Under the pieces are notes generated by a model. That model had not been told where the DNA came from. It worked only from the letters and a program-made list of their open reading frames with translations, and did not search any database. Positions 48,236 through 57,311 of a DNA stretch of 64,000 bases are shown in pieces. This DNA is from Actinomycetota bacterium (GTDB lineage Bacteria; Actinomycetota; Acidimicrobiia; Acidimicrobiales; JAJPHD01): assembly GCA_021325455.1 (NCBI GenBank), contig JAJPHD010000017.1:1-64000 (forward strand), read 5' to 3'. Each line of letters begins with the position of its first letter. Position 1 is the first letter of the stretch. The position numbers were made by a program, and so were the translations under genes.

Positions 48236-48266
48236 GGCCCGGGCCCTGTCGACCCGGGCCCGGGCC
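48236..48266. terminator. Terminator-like GC hairpin between convergent pirin and hsp20
   Basis: GGCCCGGGCCC (48236-48246) and GGGCCCGGGCC (48256-48266) form a perfect 11-bp stem with a 9-base loop. There is no U-tract on either side, as is common in high-GC Actinobacteria. It could stop transcription from both directions. Confidence 0.6.
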
Positions 48267-48287
48267 GTGCTGGCGAAGGGCCGCCGT

Positions 48288-48734
48288 TCAGGCTGCGTTG
48301 AGCTCGGGGGCCGAGCCGACGGTGACGGCCACCCGCCGGGGCTTGGCGGAATCAGCCACGGGGATGGCCAGGGTGAGCACTCCCTGGTCGTAGGAGGCCT
48401 CTATCGCATCGGCGTCCAGAGCCTCGCCGAGGAAGAGCTGGCGGGAGAAGCTGCCCCGGGGACGCTCCGACACCAGGACCTCGTCCACCTCGGCGGGTGC
48501 CCAGGACCGGTCGGCCTTGATGGTCAAGACGTTGCGGTCGACCGAGACGTCGATGGAGGAGGGCTCCACACCCGGCAGGTCGACCTGGACCACGAAGCGG
48601 TCACCCTGTCGATAGGCGTCCAGCGGGGCCGCTGCGGCCCAGAAGCCGTCACGGCTGCCCCAGAGCCCGTTCCGGCTCCACAGCTGCTGGCCCAGACGGT
48701 CCAGCTCTCGGAAGGGATCAAACCTCATCAGCAT
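48288..48734 (-). CDS. Hsp20/alpha-crystallin small heat-shock protein
   Basis: A 148-residue Hsp20. A short N-terminal arm (MRFDPFRELDRLGQQLW) precedes the alpha-crystallin domain (about 38-135), which includes APLDAYRQGDRFVVQVDLPG, ADRSWAPAEVDEVLVSERPR and SYDQGVLTLAIPVAD (ending in the beta-9 strand). The tail KPRRVAVTV holds the IxI/V-like motif used in oligomer assembly. The ribosome site is AAAGGAGGTG. ATP-independent holdase of the cytoplasm. No HspR/HAIR or CIRCE site is recognised in the 190 bases upstream. Confidence 0.93.
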   Translation of the reverse strand: MLMRFDPFRELDRLGQQLWSRNGLWGSRDGFWAAAAPLDAYRQGDRFVVQVDLPGVEPSSIDVSVDRNVLTIKADRSWAPAEVDEVLVSERPRGSFSRQLFLGEALDADAIEASYDQGVLTLAIPVADSAKPRRVAVTVGSAPELNAA

Positions 48735-48925
48735 GTCGCAACACCTCCTTTCGCCGGCCCTGTACGGGCTTGTCGCCTATTTTGACAGTAAGCCGCTCAG
48801 GTTTATTCCCAGCATGGACTAAAGGGCCTCTGGACCCGCCGATGAGGCTCCAACTGGGACCTCTGGCCGGCTGGGGGCTCTGGCCGTCCCCGCCGCACGG
48901 CCCGGGGGCCGGCCACCGGGGTCGG

Positions 48926-50986
48926 CTAGCCTCCCACCGCCCACTCCAGGAAGGCGAGGAAGTCGGCTCGCTCGGCGATGCTCTTGCTGGTCGGCTTTCC
49001 CGCCCCGTGCCCAGCCGATGTCTCCACCCGCAGCAGGACGGGCGCTTCGCCTCCGTGGGCGGCCTGAAGGGCAGCGGCGAACTTGAGGGAGTGGCCGGGA
49101 ACCACCCGGTCGTCATGGTCGCCGGTCATGATCAAGGTGGGCGGGTAGCTGCGCCCGGGTACCACGTTGTGCAGGGGCGACCAGGAGCGTATGAAGCGGT
49201 ACTGGTCCGGGTCGTCGGGGTTGCCGAAGTCGCTGGTCCAGGCCCAGCCGATCGTGAAGCGATGGAACCTCAACAGGTCGAGCACCCCCACCTCGGGGAC
49301 GGCGGCCCCGAACAGTTCGGGGTGCTGGGTGAGGCAGGCGCCCACCAGCAGGCCGCCGTTGGAACCGCCGTTCATGGCGATGCGCCCTGCCCGGGACCAT
49401 CCCGATGCCTCCAGATGGCGGGCGCAGGCGCAGAAGTCGTCGAAGACATTCTGCTTGTGCTCGAGCCGGCCGGCCTCGTACCACGCCCGACCGTACTCAC
49501 CGCCCCCCCGAAGATTGGCCACGGCCAGGAGGCCGCCGCGCTCCACCCAGGCGGCCCAGGTGACCGAGAAGGAGGGGGTGACCGGGATGTTGTAGCCCCC
49601 GTAGCCCCACAGCAAGGTGGGGACGTCACCGTTGGGGACCACGTCCGTGCGGTGCGTGAGGAACATGGGCACCTCGGTCCCGTCCGCCGACCTGGCCCGC
49701 ACCTGCTCGGTAACCAGGCGCGTGGGGTCGACCCGGGCCGTTGAGGGGTGGAGGAGCGCGGTCTCCCCCGAGGCGAGGTCGTGGGACCATACCGAGCCGG
49801 ACTCGGTGAAGGAGGTGAGGGAGAAGTGCAGGAGGTCGCTTCGGGGCCGGCCGGCGATGGCTACGACCGAGACGATCCCGGGGAGGTCGATGGCCCCGAG
49901 CCGTCGCCCTTCGAGGTCGCACACCTCCAGGGCGGACCGAGCATGCTGCAGGTAGTGGCAGACCAGGCGGCCACCGCAGTGGTGCACACCCACCAGGGTG
50001 TGGCTGGACTCGGGTACGACCTCTCGCCAGTCCCGGGGACGGTCCAGGACCACGGAAACGACCCTTCGGCGCTCAGCGCCCTCGTCGGTCAGCAGGTAGA
50101 AGGTGCGCCCCACGTTGGCCACGACCTCGGCCTGGCAGTCAAAGCCCGGAGCCACGCCCACCAGCCCTGAGCCGGGGTCCTCCCGGTCCAGCACGTGCAC
50201 CTGGTGCTCGGGGAAGGTGCCCCGGCTGATGGTGAGCACCACGAAGCGCCCGTCAGGGGTCACCTCGGCGCTGGGCAGCCACTCGGGCTCGTCGGGCGCC
50301 TCGTAGAAGAGCTCGTCGGCCTCCTGGGGGGTGCCCAACCGGTGCAGCCGTACCCGCAGGTGACGGCTCTCGCTCAAGTACTCCTTCCCCGGCTCCGGCG
50401 GGTCCGGAGCGGAGTAGTAGAAGCCGGAGCGGTCAGGCAGCCACGACGCCCCCGAGAACTTGGACCACTCGACCACGTCGGCCAGGTCCTCCCCGCTGGC
50501 CACATCCCTCACCCGCCAGGTCATCCAGTCGGAGCCCGCCTGGCTGGTGGCGTAGGCAGCCAGCTTCCCGTCCTCGGTCACCCCCAGCCCGGTCACGGCC
50601 ACCGTGCCGTCCGGGGAGAGCTGGTTGGGGTCGAGCAGGACCCGGCCGGCCTCCCCGGGCCGGTCCATCACATGGACGACCGGCTGGTCCTGGAGGCCGG
50701 TGTTGCGCAGCTGGAACCAGGTCCCCCCCCGTTCGAACGGGGCTCCCATCTTGGGGTAGTCCCACAGCTCGGTCAGACGCGCCCTCAGCTCCTCGCGGGC
50801 GGGGATGGCAGAGAGGAAGGAGTCGGTGAGCTCGTTCTGGGCCTTGATCCAGGCCCTGGTCTCAGGGTCGTCGGTGTTCTCCAGCCAGCGGTAGGGATCA
50901 GCCACCAGCTCCCCGTGGTACCAATCAGCATCCGTCCCCTGCCTGGTTGCCGGGTACTCGATGTGCACCGAAGGGGAGGGATCCAT
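48926..50986 (-). CDS. Prolyl oligopeptidase (S9A family)
   Basis: The start is placed at ATG 50986 (686 residues); an upstream GTG or ATG would add up to 25 residues that do not resemble the family. The N-terminal part reads WYHGELVADPYRWLENTDDP, the classical S9A start, followed by a seven-bladed propeller (about 75-410). The hydrolase domain has the catalytic Ser in MNGGSNGGLLVGACLTQ, Asp in MTGDHDDRVVPGHSLKF and His in TSAGHGAGKPTSKSIAE. GGGEYGRAWYEAGRLEHKQN is also diagnostic. No signal peptide is seen, so it likely cleaves proline-containing peptides in the cytoplasm. Confidence 0.95.
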   Translation of the reverse strand: MDPSPSVHIEYPATRQGTDADWYHGELVADPYRWLENTDDPETRAWIKAQNELTDSFLSAIPAREELRARLTELWDYPKMGAPFERGGTWFQLRNTGLQDQPVVHVMDRPGEAGRVLLDPNQLSPDGTVAVTGLGVTEDGKLAAYATSQAGSDWMTWRVRDVASGEDLADVVEWSKFSGASWLPDRSGFYYSAPDPPEPGKEYLSESRHLRVRLHRLGTPQEADELFYEAPDEPEWLPSAEVTPDGRFVVLTISRGTFPEHQVHVLDREDPGSGLVGVAPGFDCQAEVVANVGRTFYLLTDEGAERRRVVSVVLDRPRDWREVVPESSHTLVGVHHCGGRLVCHYLQHARSALEVCDLEGRRLGAIDLPGIVSVVAIAGRPRSDLLHFSLTSFTESGSVWSHDLASGETALLHPSTARVDPTRLVTEQVRARSADGTEVPMFLTHRTDVVPNGDVPTLLWGYGGYNIPVTPSFSVTWAAWVERGGLLAVANLRGGGEYGRAWYEAGRLEHKQNVFDDFCACARHLEASGWSRAGRIAMNGGSNGGLLVGACLTQHPELFGAAVPEVGVLDLLRFHRFTIGWAWTSDFGNPDDPDQYRFIRSWSPLHNVVPGRSYPPTLIMTGDHDDRVVPGHSLKFAAALQAAHGGEAPVLLRVETSAGHGAGKPTSKSIAERADFLAFLEWAVGG

Positions 50987-51157
50987 GAGGGCATCGTAGG
51001 GGTGGAGGGGGAAGCTCGGCCGAGAGGGGAGCGAGGCCCGCTGTGGCACATCGCACCTCACCGAGGATCTGACCGTGCTTGGAAGCGTAGGGCTATCGGT
51101 AAGGTGGCCCGTGGCCCTGCCCCACTTTTCCCGTTAGGTGGAAGGAGGAACCTCTTT

Positions 51158-51289
51158 ATGCCCTCGGCCAGGCCGAAGCCTGTCCCTGCGCCCGCACCTC
51201 GTCCTGGAGCCGCCATGGCCCCCCTGGGCGAGGGCGCGCCATGGGAGGAGGGGATGAGGGGGAGCTCGGGCCGCCGGGAGCGCGGTTGA
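51158..51289 (+). CDS. Short upstream ORF coupled to the MFS gene
   Basis: ATG 51158 follows GGAAGGAGGAACCTCTTT, a very strong ribosome site, and encodes 43 residues rich in Pro, Arg and Gly (PKPVPAPAPRPGAA near the start). Its TGA overlaps the ATG of the MFS gene (TGATG, 51287-51291), so ribosomes finishing it can restart on the transporter. It may be a leader peptide; the alternating prolines could slow ribosomes. No homologue is known to me. Confidence 0.5.
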   Translation: MPSARPKPVPAPAPRPGAAMAPLGEGAPWEEGMRGSSGRRERG

Positions 51290-52569
51290 TGCCCGGCGAC
51301 CTCGCCGGGTCTCGCCGGGGGTTCCTGCTGGTGGCTGCGGCCTTCACCACGGTGATGGTGGGAGGGCTCCTGCCGAGCCCCCTCTATGTGATCTACCAGT
51401 CACGCCTGCACTTCTCCACCGGCATCCTCACGGTCGTGTTCGCCGTGTACGCCGGGGGCGTGCTGGGGGCATTGGTTCTGTGGGGCGGGCTCTCCGACCA
51501 GGTGGGAAGGCGGGTCATGATGGCCGCGGCCCTGGTTGTGGCCGCGGCGAGCTCGGCGGCGTTCATCGCTGCCCAGGGACTGGCCCTGCTGCTCGTGGGC
51601 CGGCTGCTCTCTGGCGTGTCCATTGGCCTGGCCCTCGCCACGGCCAGCGCATACCTGGCGGAGCTCGACCGTAGCCGGGCTTCTCGGGTGGCCACGGCGG
51701 CGAGCACCGGAGGGCTGGGGCTCGGCTCCCTGATCGCCGGCCTTGTCGCCCAGTGGGTGCCCCAACCGACGGTGGTGGCCTTCGCCGTTCTCCTCGCCCT
51801 CGTGGTTGTCGCCGGCCTCGGGCTCATGCGGGCTCCCGAGACCGTGCCTTCCCGGCCATCGGCTCGCCCCGGAGGGCCGGGCAGCGCCGGGCTCCTCCGT
51901 CCCCAGCTCCCGGCGCTGCCCTCCGGGCGGGCATGGGCATTTGCTCCGGCCGCACTGGCGGCCTTCTCCGGGTTTGCCACCTTCGGGTTGTTCGCCTCCC
52001 TGGCCCCCTCGTTCCTGCGCCACCGCCTCCACGACCCCAGTCACGCCGTCGCCGGGGCGGTCGTGATGGCCGTGTTCGGGGCCGCGGCCATCGTCCAGTC
52101 GGGGGTCGGGGAGGGCGGCGGCCCTGCGCTGATCCGCTGGGGTGCCGTCCTGCTCCCGGCCGGGCTGGGCCTCGTGGTGGCCGCGGTGGGGATCTCCTCG
52201 GTGGGAGCGCTGGTGGGTGGGGCGGCCATCGGCGGGGTGGCCGTCGGGTTGCTGTTCAGCGGGGGATTGTCGATGGCCAACGCCCTCTCCCCACCCGAGC
52301 AGCGGGCCGGTGTGCTGGCGAGCTTCTACATTGCCGCCTACCTGGGGGTCGGGCTGCCCCCGATCGGCGCCGGCATCGCCCTCGACCATGTGGGCACGCT
52401 GCCCACTACCGCCGCCTACGCGGGGGTGATGAGCGCCTTGGCCGGTCTCGCCGCGCTGGGCATGCGCCGCGGTCGCGGCAGAGGGGGCCCTCTTCTCGTG
52501 CGCCAGGGCGACGCCAGGAAACGCCCCCCGGTGCGTGCCGCCAGCTGGTCCGGCACGACGTGTGCCTGA
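51289..52569 (+). CDS. Major facilitator superfamily transporter
   Basis: ATG 51289 gives 426 residues with about 12 membrane helices. The MFS loop 2-3 motif is GGLSDQVGRRVMMAAALVVA, and the fourth-helix region is LLLVGRLLSGVSIGLALATA. RSRASRVATAASTGGLGLGS is at helix 5. The second half includes VLASFYIAAYLGVGLPPIGA. It resembles drug and metabolite exporters of the DHA1 type; no substrate can be assigned. Translation is probably coupled to the 43-codon ORF just upstream. It ends close to the tRNA-Arg gene, which is on the opposite strand. Confidence 0.88.
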   Translation: MPGDLAGSRRGFLLVAAAFTTVMVGGLLPSPLYVIYQSRLHFSTGILTVVFAVYAGGVLGALVLWGGLSDQVGRRVMMAAALVVAAASSAAFIAAQGLALLLVGRLLSGVSIGLALATASAYLAELDRSRASRVATAASTGGLGLGSLIAGLVAQWVPQPTVVAFAVLLALVVVAGLGLMRAPETVPSRPSARPGGPGSAGLLRPQLPALPSGRAWAFAPAALAAFSGFATFGLFASLAPSFLRHRLHDPSHAVAGAVVMAVFGAAAIVQSGVGEGGGPALIRWGAVLLPAGLGLVVAAVGISSVGALVGGAAIGGVAVGLLFSGGLSMANALSPPEQRAGVLASFYIAAYLGVGLPPIGAGIALDHVGTLPTTAAYAGVMSALAGLAALGMRRGRGRGGPLLVRQGDARKRPPVRAASWSGTTCA

Positions 52570-52619
52570 CCGGCCTGACCCCGCCCGAGCAAGGGAGCCC
52601 GGAAACGTAACGGGCCCAG

Positions 52620-52691
<72 letters not shown>

Positions 52692-52738
52692 CGAGGACCT
52701 CACTCTACCGCGCCAGGGCCTTCCCGCCTCCTTCTACC

Positions 52739-53134
52739 ATGGCGACCATGGCCGCAGGGACCGTGCTGGTGGTGGACGACGACCCGGTCATACAGCGGCT
52801 CTTGCGGATCAACTTCGAGATGGAGGGCTATGAGGTGCTGGTGGCCGGCGACGGGCCAGCGGGACTCGACCAGGTGAGGGCGGCCTGCCCTGATGTGGTG
52901 GTGATCGACGTGATGATGCCGGGGATGGACGGCCTCGACCTGACGGCCGCCATCAAGGCCGACCCCGCCACCTCCCATCTGCCTGTACTGCTCCTGTCGG
53001 CCAAGGCCCAGGACGCCGACATCCGGGCCGGCGAGGCCAGCGGGGCGGACGCCTACGTGACCAAGCCCTTCGAGCCCCTGGAGCTGCTGGACAGGGTGGC
53101 CGAGCTGGTGACCGCCAACAAGGGCCGCTCATGA
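52739..53134 (+). CDS. Receiver-domain-only response regulator
   Basis: A 131-residue CheY-like protein consisting of one REC domain: acidic pocket VLVVDDDPVIQRLLR, phosphorylated Asp in VVVIDVMMPGMDGLD, the Ser of VLLLSAKAQD and the Lys of YVTKPFEPLE. There is no output domain. ATG 52739 or the second ATG at 52748 could start it. Its stop overlaps the argS start (ATGA 53131-53134), so it is translationally coupled to arginyl-tRNA synthetase. No sensor kinase is nearby; it may act through a phosphorelay or a distant kinase. Confidence 0.92.
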   Translation: MATMAAGTVLVVDDDPVIQRLLRINFEMEGYEVLVAGDGPAGLDQVRAACPDVVVIDVMMPGMDGLDLTAAIKADPATSHLPVLLLSAKAQDADIRAGEASGADAYVTKPFEPLELLDRVAELVTANKGRS

Positions 53135-54813
53135 GCCCGCCCGGCGGCCGGCCCCCCGCTGCCCCGGAGGCGGGGGCACCGATCGGTCTCTCGCCGGCCA
53201 GGGACAGGCTGGTGGAGGCGGTCCAGTCCGCCCTCGTCTCCTTGGGCCTGGAAGGTGCCGTACCCATGCAGCGCCCCAACCGGGCCGAGCATGGAGACTG
53301 GGCTTCCCCCGTCGCCCTGGGACTGGCCAAGCGGGCCGGGCGCCGACCCCGGGACCTGGCCGAGGACCTGGCGGCCGCCATCCGCAAGGATCCCCCCCCT
53401 CACCTGGAGGCGGTCGAGGTGGCCGGCCCCGGCTTCCTCAACTTCACGCTCAACGCCTCGTGGCTGCACGAGGAGCTGGCCAGGGTGGTGCGGGCCGGGG
53501 TCGATGGATACGCCTGCCCCGACCTGGGCCAAGGGGAGACGGTCCAGATCGAGTTCGTGTCGGCCAACCCCACGGGCCCGCTGCACATGGGCAACGGGTG
53601 GCTGGCGTCCTATGGGGATTCCCTGGCCCGGATCATGGCCCGCTGCGGGTACCGGGTGAGCCGGGAGTACTACGTGAACGACACGGGTGGCCAGATGCGC
53701 CGGCTGGGGGAGAGCCTGCTCGCCCGCCACCGGGGGGAGGAGCCACCCCAGGACGGCTATCACGGCGACTATCTGGTCGAGCTGGCCCGGTCCTATGACG
53801 GGCCGGCGGATGTGCAGGCCGCCGGCCGCTGGGCTGCCGAGCAGATCCTGGCCAGCATCCGGGCCACCCTGGACCGGCTGGACATCACCTTCGACGAGTG
53901 GAAGAGCCAGGCCTCCATCGAGGAGGGGGGCGCGGTGGAGGAGACCATCGCCCTGCTCTCCGAGCGGGGCCTCGTCTACGAGCAGGGCGGCGCCCTGTGG
54001 CTGCGCTCCACCGCCTACGGGGATACGAGGGACCGCGTCCTTCGCAAGTCGGCGGACAAGGGCGGGGACTACACCTACCTGGCCGGGGACCTCGCCTACC
54101 ACCGGGACAAGTTCCTGCTCCGGGGATTCGACCGTGTCATCAACGTTTGGGGGGCGGACCACCAGGGCCAGGTGCCCAGCCTCCTGGCGGGCGTCGAGGC
54201 CCTGGGCGTGGAGCGGGGCCGGCTCGAGGTGGAGATCGGCCAGATGATCTCCCTGGTCGAGGACGGCCGGAGCAGGCACATGTCCAAGCGGGCCGGCCAC
54301 TTCGTGACCATGGACTCGGTGGTCGAGCGGATCGGCCCTGAGGCAACCCGGCTCCTCAGCCTCGTCAGCTCCATCGACCAGGCCACGACCGTCGACCTCG
54401 GCCTCCTCGAGAAGCAGAATGCCGAGAACCCCGTCTATTACGTCCAGTACGCCCACGCCCGCATCGCCTCCATAGGCCGGGTCGCGGCCGAGCGGGGGGT
54501 GAGGCGCCGGCTCATCTCCGAGGTGGACCTCTCGCTGCTCACCCACGAGCGCGAGGAGGCCGTCCTGCGGATCCTCTCCGAGCTGCCCGACACCGTGGTC
54601 ACGGCCTGTGTCGAGAGGGCCCCCCACAAGGTGACCACCTGGGTGAGGGAGCTGGCGGCCCGCTTCCACGGCTTCTACCACGACTGTTACGTGATGGGGG
54701 AAGGGGTGGCCGAGGAGCTGACTCAAGCCCGGCTGTGGCTGGTGGAAGGGGCGCGCGTGGGCCTGGCCATCGGGCTCGGGTTGCTCGGGGTCGAGGCTCC
54801 CGAGTCCATGTAG
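53131..54813 (+). CDS. argS: Arginyl-tRNA synthetase
   Basis: A 560-residue class I synthetase. It has the Add1 N-terminal domain (about 25-115, PNRAEHGDWASPVALGLAKR), the HIGH signature as SANPTGPLHMGNGWLASYGD (HMGN form), YYVNDTGGQMRRLGES, ADHQGQVPSLLAGVEAL and the KMSKS region SRHMSKRAGHFVTMDSVVE. The C-terminal DALR anticodon-binding domain (about 440-560) has ENPVYYVQYAHARIASI. The order response regulator-argS-lysA-thrC-rho-rpmE resembles the conserved actinobacterial argS-lysA-hom-thrC-thrB-rho block, lacking hom and thrB. Confidence 0.97.
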   Translation: MSPPGGRPPAAPEAGAPIGLSPARDRLVEAVQSALVSLGLEGAVPMQRPNRAEHGDWASPVALGLAKRAGRRPRDLAEDLAAAIRKDPPPHLEAVEVAGPGFLNFTLNASWLHEELARVVRAGVDGYACPDLGQGETVQIEFVSANPTGPLHMGNGWLASYGDSLARIMARCGYRVSREYYVNDTGGQMRRLGESLLARHRGEEPPQDGYHGDYLVELARSYDGPADVQAAGRWAAEQILASIRATLDRLDITFDEWKSQASIEEGGAVEETIALLSERGLVYEQGGALWLRSTAYGDTRDRVLRKSADKGGDYTYLAGDLAYHRDKFLLRGFDRVINVWGADHQGQVPSLLAGVEALGVERGRLEVEIGQMISLVEDGRSRHMSKRAGHFVTMDSVVERIGPEATRLLSLVSSIDQATTVDLGLLEKQNAENPVYYVQYAHARIASIGRVAAERGVRRRLISEVDLSLLTHEREEAVLRILSELPDTVVTACVERAPHKVTTWVRELAARFHGFYHDCYVMGEGVAEELTQARLWLVEGARVGLAIGLGLLGVEAPESM

Positions 54814-54816
54814 GCC

Positions 54817-56151
54817 GTGTCGACCCCTCCGTCCCTCACCGGCGGTGCCGGCGGGCTGCTGGCGCCGGCCGCAGACCCGCTTCCCACCCACCTCCTGCCC
54901 GACACCGCCCGCATAAGCCCAGAGGGCCGGCTCTCGGTCGGCGGGGTCGACGTCCTGGAGCTCGTGGCCGAGCTGGGGACACCCGTGTTCGTCTACGACG
55001 AGGCTCACCTGCGGGCCAGGTGCCGGGAGGCGGTGGCGGCCTGGAAGGGCGGCGTTGCCTACGCCACGAAGGCCTTCCTGTGCAAGGCCATGGCCGGCCT
55101 GGCCCATGAGGAGGGCATGGCCCTGGACGTGTCGACGGGCGGGGAGATGCACGTGGCGCTCGCGGCCGGGGTCCCAGCCCGGTGGCTGGTCCTGCACGGC
55201 AACAACAAGTCTGAGGAGGAGCTCGCCCGGGCCCTTCAAGCCGGCGTAGGACGGATAGTGGTGGACTCCTTCAACGAGATCGAGCGCCTGGGGCGGTTGG
55301 TCGCCGAGAGAGCGGGCCGGCCACCCGTTCGGGTCCTGGCCCGGGTGACCCCGGGCATCGAGGCCCACACCCACGAGTACATACGCACCGGCCAGGAGGA
55401 CACCAAGTTCGGCTTCGGTCTGGCCAGCGGGGCGGCGGCAGAGGCGGTGGCTCGCCTGCGCCGGCTCCCGGGCGTGGAGCTGGCGGGGTTGCATGCCCAC
55501 ATCGGGAGCCAGGTCCTCACCACCTCCTCGTTCGAGAAGGCGGTAGCGGTGCTGGCCGAGTTCTTCCTGCCCCTGGACCTGCCCGAGCTCTGCATCGGGG
55601 GTGGCCTGGGCGTGCCCTACACGGCGGGGCAGGAGGCCCCCAGCCTCACCGAGTGGGCCCGAGCCGTCCACGGGGCGGCGCACCGGGCCGGCATCCCCGA
55701 AGCGACCCGGCTCACGGCGGAACCGGGGCGGGCCATCGTGGCCGGGGCCGCCATCACCTGCTACACGGTGGGGACCATCAAGGAGCTGACCGGCGTCCGC
55801 ACCTATGTGGCGGTGGACGGAGGTATGAGCGACAACCCCCGTCCCGTCCTCTACGGCAGCGGCTACGAGACCTTCCTGCCGCGGGCCACGGATGCCCCCC
55901 GGCCCCTCAGGGCAACCGTGGTCGGCAAGCACTGCGAGAGCGGTGACGTGATCGTCCGCCGCGCCGCCCTTCCCTCCGACCTGGCCGTGGGTGATGTGCT
56001 GGCCACCCCGGTCACGGGCGCCTATGGGCACTCGATGGCCTCCACCTACAACAAGGTGCCCCGGCCGCCGGTGGTGTTCGTGTCCAATGGCCGGGCCCGG
56101 GTGGTGGTGAGGCGGGAGACCTGTGACGACCTCCTCCTCCTCGACCAGTGA
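54817..56151 (+). CDS. lysA: Diaminopimelate decarboxylase
   Basis: GTG 54817, 444 residues, three bases after argS. It is a fold-type III PLP enzyme: VFVYDEAHLRAR, the PLP Lys in VAYATKAFLCKAMAGLAHEE, GLHAHIGSQVLTTSSFEKAV, the phosphate site in LCIGGGLGVPYTAGQ, RLTAEPGRAIVAGAAITCYT, and the catalytic Cys/Glu in VVGKHCESGDVIV. It makes L-lysine from meso-diaminopimelate. The length fits the family. Confidence 0.96.
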   Translation: MSTPPSLTGGAGGLLAPAADPLPTHLLPDTARISPEGRLSVGGVDVLELVAELGTPVFVYDEAHLRARCREAVAAWKGGVAYATKAFLCKAMAGLAHEEGMALDVSTGGEMHVALAAGVPARWLVLHGNNKSEEELARALQAGVGRIVVDSFNEIERLGRLVAERAGRPPVRVLARVTPGIEAHTHEYIRTGQEDTKFGFGLASGAAAEAVARLRRLPGVELAGLHAHIGSQVLTTSSFEKAVAVLAEFFLPLDLPELCIGGGLGVPYTAGQEAPSLTEWARAVHGAAHRAGIPEATRLTAEPGRAIVAGAAITCYTVGTIKELTGVRTYVAVDGGMSDNPRPVLYGSGYETFLPRATDAPRPLRATVVGKHCESGDVIVRRAALPSDLAVGDVLATPVTGAYGHSMASTYNKVPRPPVVFVSNGRARVVVRRETCDDLLLLDQ

Positions 56152-56230
56152 TGCCTCTTTCCTCCGTTGTCGCCCTCGAGTATCAGGCTGAGCTTGAGAG
56201 TAAGGTGGAGAGAATGGAGGAGGGGGAGCC

Positions 56231-57286
56231 TTGAGGCCCCCCAGGGGAGTCATCGAGAGGTATCGCGACCTGCTCCCGGTGGGGGAGAAGACGCCGATCG
56301 TGAGCCTGGGGGAGGGAGGGACCCCCCTTCTCCTGGCACCCCGTCTCTCGGAGCGGGTCGGAGCCAGGGTGCTGCTCAAGGTGGAGGGTGCGAACCCGAC
56401 GGGGTCCTTCAAGGACCGGGGGATGACGGTGGCCATCTCCAGGGCCCTCGAGGACGGGGCCCGGGCAGTGGTGTGCGCCTCGACCGGCAACACCGCAGCC
56501 TCGGCGGCGGCCTACGCGGCCCGCGCCGGCCTGGCCTGCTCCGTCGTTGTCCCCGAGGGGGGCATGGCTCTCGGAAAGATGGCCCAGGCCCTGGTGCACG
56601 GGGCCAAGGTGCTCCAGGTCCGGGGCAGCTTCGATGAGGCCCTGGCCCTGGTCCGGGAGCTCGGGGAGCGGGACCCGGTGACGATCGTGAACTCCGTCAA
56701 CCCTGACCGCATCGCCGGGCAGATGACGGCGGCCTTCGAAGTGGCAGACGCCCTCGGGGACGCCCCCGACCTCCACTGCCTGCCGGTGGGAAACGCCGGC
56801 AACATCACCGCTGCCTGGCGCGGCTACCGCCTGTACCGGGAGGCGGGGCGGGCCGGCCACCTCCCCCGCCTGTTCGGCTTCCAGGCCAACGGGGCGGCCC
56901 CCCTGGTGACCGGCCAGCCCGTGGCCCAACCCCGCACCGTGGCTGGCGCCATCCGCATAGGCCGGCCCGCCTCCTGGAAGGGGGCGATCGCGGCGGCCTC
57001 CGAGTCCGGCGGGGGGATCCAGGCGGTGGACGATGGCGAGATCATGGCCGCCTACCGCTTCCTCGCCGCCGAGGAGGGGGTGTTCTGCGAGCCGGCGTCG
57101 GCGGTGCCGGTGGCGGGTCTCCTCCGGTTGGGAGCACCACCCGGAAGCACTGTCGTGTGCGTGCTCACCGGGCACGGGCTGAAGGACCCCGACACCGCTC
57201 TCAGCCAGATCGGGTCTCCGGTGTCGGTGGAGGCCGACCTGGACCAGGTGCGGGCTGAGCTGGGTCTGTCAGGGGATGATGATTGA
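56231..57286 (+). CDS. thrC: Threonine synthase
   Basis: Starts at TTG 56231 with GGAGGAGGGGGAGCC immediately upstream; 351 residues. PLP-binding Lys in EGANPTGSFKDRGMTVAISR, the substrate loop CASTGNTAASAAAYAARAGL, phosphate-binding PVGNAGNITAAWRGYRLY, and VFCEPASAVPVAGLLRLG. The ending SGDDD lies over the predicted rho promoter. It converts O-phosphohomoserine to threonine. hom and thrB, normally adjacent in Actinobacteria, are not in the window. Confidence 0.96.
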   Translation: MRPPRGVIERYRDLLPVGEKTPIVSLGEGGTPLLLAPRLSERVGARVLLKVEGANPTGSFKDRGMTVAISRALEDGARAVVCASTGNTAASAAAYAARAGLACSVVVPEGGMALGKMAQALVHGAKVLQVRGSFDEALALVRELGERDPVTIVNSVNPDRIAGQMTAAFEVADALGDAPDLHCLPVGNAGNITAAWRGYRLYREAGRAGHLPRLFGFQANGAAPLVTGQPVAQPRTVAGAIRIGRPASWKGAIAAASESGGGIQAVDDGEIMAAYRFLAAEEGVFCEPASAVPVAGLLRLGAPPGSTVVCVLTGHGLKDPDTALSQIGSPVSVEADLDQVRAELGLSGDDD

Positions 57287-57311
57287 GGTACCGGGGCTGA
57301 CCGGGTATCAT
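57283..57311 (+). promoter_or_regulatory. Predicted promoter of rho
   Basis: TTGAGG (57283-57288) and TATCAT (57306-57311) are separated by exactly 17 bases, overlapping the thrC stop codon. Transcription would begin near 57318, leaving a leader of about 315 bases before the rho ATG. Confidence 0.65.

Noticed and set aside
48735-48925. HspR (HAIR) or CIRCE heat-shock operator upstream of hsp20
   Set aside because: Neither consensus is present; only an unremarkable AT-richer patch is seen.
53053-56493. 1146-codon minus-strand ORF opposite argS and lysA
   Set aside because: It is antisense to two unmistakable housekeeping genes and has no domain features.
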